Below, one piece after another: positions 5,117-7,919 of a DNA stretch of 7,919 nucleotides (positions are counted from its first letter, which is position 1; each line of letters begins with the position of its first letter). The DNA is taken from contig CAMGGF010000050.1 of the NCBI GenBank assembly GCA_946055445.1, positions 1 through 7,919 on the forward strand, written 5' to 3'. Origin of the DNA: an uncultured Ruminococcus sp. (GTDB taxonomy: Bacteria > Bacillota > Clostridia > Oscillospirales > Acutalibacteraceae). Below the pieces are notes generated by a model that did not search any database, had not been told where the DNA came from, and saw only the letters and a list, made by a program, of their open reading frames with translations. Position numbers and translations under genes: made by a program.

Positions 5117-7669
5117 TTACCAATCGTAAGAGCCTGCCGGTTTGTTTTTCTCGATTTCTGTTTTGGCGGTGTCGGGCATTTTGTCCGCACGGACATACGC
5201 CTTCGCATAGGTGCCATCGGTGTATTCGAGTATGACGATATAATCGTTCGGGCGAAGCTCTGCACAGGTGACAATGCCTTTGTAAATTGCCTGCATCATT
5301 GTCGAATCGGTCGTTTTGTAAACGGTCGGTTTGTCTGCGGAAGACATACCGTCATAGTTGCCGGTAAACTCCGCATAATTGTCCGAAGTACTGCTTTCGC
5401 TGACAAACGCACAGGCAAAGGAGTCCCCGTCTGCCACCCAAAGATCATAATGGTAATTGGAAAAACGCTCCGTAACCTTTGTACCGTAAACGGCTTTCAG
5501 CGTTTTGTCGCCGGTCAGTGCGTCATAATACCCGATAGATTTCAAGAATTCCACGGTATTGACCATATCGGCGGTGATGAAGAAGTTCGGCAAGCTGTCT
5601 GTCGTGGTTTTTCCGGTAAATACATCGTCCTCGGCAAATTCGCCGTCCTCGCCGCCAACCGTATCAACAATTACATCCTCCGCGCCGTACACGGCGGTGA
5701 CGCCCTCCGGTACGACTACGCTCGATTGTTCGGTGCCGTCAAATACATCTTCCGCATCATAAATCAGATTAAAGGTAATCAGCCCCAGACTTTCCTGCGG
5801 GTTATAGTGATTTTCGGGCGTTTGCGCCGACAAATCTTTATACAGGCAGTCAAGCAAGGTCTGCCGCTGTTCAGCAGTTAACTCCATACGCGTTTCGGTG
5901 GACAAAGTCTTGTTGTAAAGGCGAATGTCCTCGCTTTCGCGCACGGCGCGAATCTTGCGATACTCGTTGTACGCGAGAATATCGCCGTTGGAAAGCGTAC
6001 CGTTCATCCCGTCAGCTTTCGGTCGCTCTACCTTTTTGAGTTCGTCTTTGAAAATACGGTTGAGCACACTTTGCTGATAGGCGGTTTTGTCCGCCTGCTG
6101 TAAGGCGTGCAAAATGTCCTCGGACACGCCGTAGTAATTGCGCAAAATCTGTTTGCCGTTTTTGAGGGTATACGCGATTTTCACGGACACGGGGTACACG
6201 CCGTTAAAGTTCTCATCCAAAACGGTCGGGTCGGTTTTGCCCGCCTCCACCAACATTTTGTGCACACCGCGGACAAATTCAATGTCCTGACTTTCGGTGT
6301 AGTTGCCCTTCGGCGCGGTGTCTGCTGTTTGCATACCCGCAATATAGTAGCCGTAGTAGTCACCCGATGCTTGCAGTTGATAATTTTGATACGGCAGGGA
6401 GATTTGCGCCGAGGCAATGTCTGCCGTTTCGGGGATTTTGTTTGCCGCGCCGAAATAGCCCGTGGCAAAGAACACGAAAATCAGCGCAGTCAATGCCAAC
6501 TGCATGGGCAAAGCGGGCAAGTCTTTTACGAATTGGCGCAGATTGCGAAGCAGAATTAAACTTAACACGACGTAAATCACGATGAATACAACTGCACCGA
6601 CCGCAATCGCAATCGCCGTGCCTTTGCTTCGCAACAAGTCAAACACGATTGCGAAGCCGAAAATGCCAATCAAAAAGATGCCGATAAAATTGAGCACCTT
6701 GTTTTTACCGATAAATCCGCCGATTTCCGCTTTTCTGCGTTCATAGAAATACACGCCGAATGCGAACAATGCCCCGGTCACAAGCAGCCAAATAATCGGC
6801 ACCAAAAAGTCGGGGGATTTCCATGCAATCAAATTGCTGCCGTCATTGTAATCTACCAATTTGCCGCCTGCGGCGCCTTGCGAATAGGTATATAAGCCTT
6901 GCGACAAATACCGAAGCGGATTAAACTGCGGATATTGTTTTGTCAGGGTTTGTGCAGAGGTTTCACCCATATAGATATAACTGTTGGAGAAATTGACGCC
7001 CAACGGTGTCCCGAACACCAGTTTGCGGATAAACACTTGCAAGCAAGAGAATAGAATTTCGGGGAACAACAGTAAAACGCCCGAAAACAGTACGCCCTCA
7101 AACGCTGTACCGACGGTGGTGAACACCACGGCAGTCAGCGTGTAGGAAAACGCCACAACAGAGAACATACCAATCAGCAAATAGAAAAACGCGTTGAACA
7201 AATAGCGGTTCGCGCCAAGCACCACCAAGTTCACAAGAAGTGCGACGAGCATCGGCACAGCGACGGACAGCCCGACGAGCGTGAGCCCCGACAGATATTT
7301 TGCCGTAAACAGCCTTGTGCGCTTAATGCCGAGGCTGTAATAGACATTGACGGTCTTTTTGCCCGTGATAAAACGGAAGGTCGCAATGCCCATTAAAAGC
7401 CCGACGCCCAACAGCGCCGCAATCACCAAATAGCGCAAATATACCATTGTGTCGGAAAAGAGGAAGGTATATTTTTCTTTAAAATTGATGTTGGTAATAA
7501 CGCCGGTTTCAAGGTTCACGCTTGTTTTTTCGCGGAAATACAGTATCGGTGTTAAAGCAAAACAAAAGAACAGAAACGCCGCGTTCAGCGCCGCAAACAA
7601 CGCATTGTCCCGAAGCCCCGTGCGATACGCATAACCGAAGTTATTTTGTAAAGATTTGGGTGAAGTCAT
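5117..7669 (-). CDS. ABC transporter permease (ABC-2-like) with large C-terminal soluble domain
   Basis: Membrane subunit of an ABC exporter, 850 residues. I see about nine hydrophobic segments: roughly 24-46, 78-98, 124-150, 160-183, 188-212, 287-308, 326-345, 350-375 and 387-407. The segment after TM2 contains the basic stretch FRFITGKKTVNVYYSLGIKR (98-117), resembling the cytoplasmic coupling region of ABC-2-type permeases in Gram-positive bacteria. From about 408 to the end (about 440 residues) the protein is polar and tyrosine- and acid-rich (for example 662-682), without further membrane spans. With nine spans and a cytoplasmic N-terminus this part would face outside (inference). It may correspond to a DUF found on clostridial permeases (perhaps DUF6449), which I could not check. 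It overlaps the preceding ATPase gene by 29 nt, so the two form one transporter. Cargo unknown; peptide or drug export is a guess. Confidence 0.85.
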   Translation of the reverse strand: MTSPKSLQNNFGYAYRTGLRDNALFAALNAAFLFFCFALTPILYFREKTSVNLETGVITNINFKEKYTFLFSDTMVYLRYLVIAALLGVGLLMGIATFRFITGKKTVNVYYSLGIKRTRLFTAKYLSGLTLVGLSVAVPMLVALLVNLVVLGANRYLFNAFFYLLIGMFSVVAFSYTLTAVVFTTVGTAFEGVLFSGVLLLFPEILFSCLQVFIRKLVFGTPLGVNFSNSYIYMGETSAQTLTKQYPQFNPLRYLSQGLYTYSQGAAGGKLVDYNDGSNLIAWKSPDFLVPIIWLLVTGALFAFGVYFYERRKAEIGGFIGKNKVLNFIGIFLIGIFGFAIVFDLLRSKGTAIAIAVGAVVFIVIYVVLSLILLRNLRQFVKDLPALPMQLALTALIFVFFATGYFGAANKIPETADIASAQISLPYQNYQLQASGDYYGYYIAGMQTADTAPKGNYTESQDIEFVRGVHKMLVEAGKTDPTVLDENFNGVYPVSVKIAYTLKNGKQILRNYYGVSEDILHALQQADKTAYQQSVLNRIFKDELKKVERPKADGMNGTLSNGDILAYNEYRKIRAVRESEDIRLYNKTLSTETRMELTAEQRQTLLDCLYKDLSAQTPENHYNPQESLGLITFNLIYDAEDVFDGTEQSSVVVPEGVTAVYGAEDVIVDTVGGEDGEFAEDDVFTGKTTTDSLPNFFITADMVNTVEFLKSIGYYDALTGDKTLKAVYGTKVTERFSNYHYDLWVADGDSFACAFVSESSTSDNYAEFTGNYDGMSSADKPTVYKTTDSTMMQAIYKGIVTCAELRPNDYIVILEYTDGTYAKAYVRADKMPDTAKTEIEKNKPAGSYDW

Positions 7670-7919
7670 AATCCGTTCCCTCCATTTCGTCCAAAAATAC
7701 TTCTTCTAACGACAGCGGCAGGCTTTCCACCATTGCGGGAGATAGCGCGTTTAATTTTTCCGCCGTTTCTTTTTCGTCGCCTTTGACGGTGATGACCACC
7801 ATTTTACCGTCTTTCTTAAAAGATTTTACATCAATGCCGCGTGCTTTGATTTGTTCCTCTGTCACATCGTCTTGGAACACCAAACGGAATTTGGCGCGGT
7901 TTTCGCTCAATTCCGAAAT
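7641..7919 (-). CDS. ABC transporter ATP-binding protein, C-terminal end only
   Basis: The frame is open to the right edge of the window (first visible residues ISELSENRAKF), so this is the last 92 residues of a longer gene. The TTG at 7910 that could look like a start is internal. No Walker or signature motifs are in view; the nucleotide-binding core is outside the window. What is seen is the C-terminal accessory region of CcmA-type (COG1131) ATPases that pair with ABC-2 permeases: a short alpha/beta part (KFRLVFQDD ... MVVITVKGDEKETAEKLNAL) closing with LPLSLEEVFLDEMEG, the common ending of such proteins. It overlaps the permease start by 29 nt. It would supply ATP hydrolysis for the permease. 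Identification rests on the C-terminal motif and neighbour only. Confidence 0.82.
   Translation of the reverse strand: MSELSENRAKFRLVFQDDVTEEQIKARGIDVKSFKKDGKMVVITVKGDEKETAEKLNALSPAMVESLPLSLEEVFLDEMEGTDYDFTQIFTK
7678..7683 (-). promoter_or_regulatory. Permease ribosome binding site inside the ATPase gene
   Basis: GGAGGG on the minus strand, 8 nt before the permease ATG, placed within the coding end of the ATPase. It fixes the permease start at 7669 and so the 29-nt gene overlap. Confidence 0.85.

Noticed and set aside
5450..6585. Plus-strand open frames of 67-150 codons opposite the permease gene
   Set aside because: Shadow frames of a clear 850-codon gene; no ribosome sites or recognisable motifs.
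1..7919. Search for CRISPR repeats, tRNA or rRNA genes, insertion sequences and phage attachment sites
   Set aside because: No regularly spaced repeats, cloverleaf-like sequences, transposase-like frames or terminal inverted repeats were seen by eye; gaps between genes are all under about 215 nt.

Overview
The window carries bacterial chromosomal DNA that looks like an anaerobic Gram-positive of the class Clostridia (Firmicutes/Bacillota). This is inferred from strong GGAGG-type ribosome sites, a LexA/DinR-like operator before recA, the gene order recA-recX-rimO, a C+ (zinc-binding) ribosomal protein L28, and Clostridia-style transporters. No taxonomic search was possible. Everything except rpmB lies on the minus strand, and coding density is high.

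Layout from right to left, in the direction of minus-strand transcription: (1) positions 7919-5117 hold the 3' end of an ABC exporter ATPase gene and a large ABC-2-like permease with a C-terminal soluble domain of about 440 residues. They overlap by 29 nt and are closed by a strong hairpin terminator at 5060-5098. (2) Positions 4968-3454 hold a single-gene unit for a sugar:cation symporter of the GPH (MelB/XylP) family, with its own promoter and terminator. (3) Positions 3150-3338 on the plus strand hold rpmB (ribosomal protein L28) with its own promoter and terminator. Its terminator and that of the symporter face each other in the convergent gap 3339-3453. (4) Positions 2936-1 hold a recA-recX-rimO operon, divergent from rpmB, with start/stop overlaps at both junctions. 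rimO runs off the left edge.

The genes of the left half couple recombinational DNA repair (RecA), its modulator (RecX) and a ribosomal protein S12 modification enzyme (RimO) in one transcript, back to back with a ribosomal protein gene. The only non-coding stretch with notable structure is the 213-nt recA/rpmB divergent region (2937-3149). It holds a probable SOS box, two sigma-A-type promoters whose -35/spacer sequences are near copies in inverted orientation, and a perfect 6-bp hairpin near the middle. No mobile elements, CRISPR arrays, tRNA or rRNA genes were seen, and I did not find a convincing undescribed defence or biosynthetic system. The most worthwhile leads are the divergent promoter architecture and the uncharacterised extracytoplasmic domain of the ABC permease.
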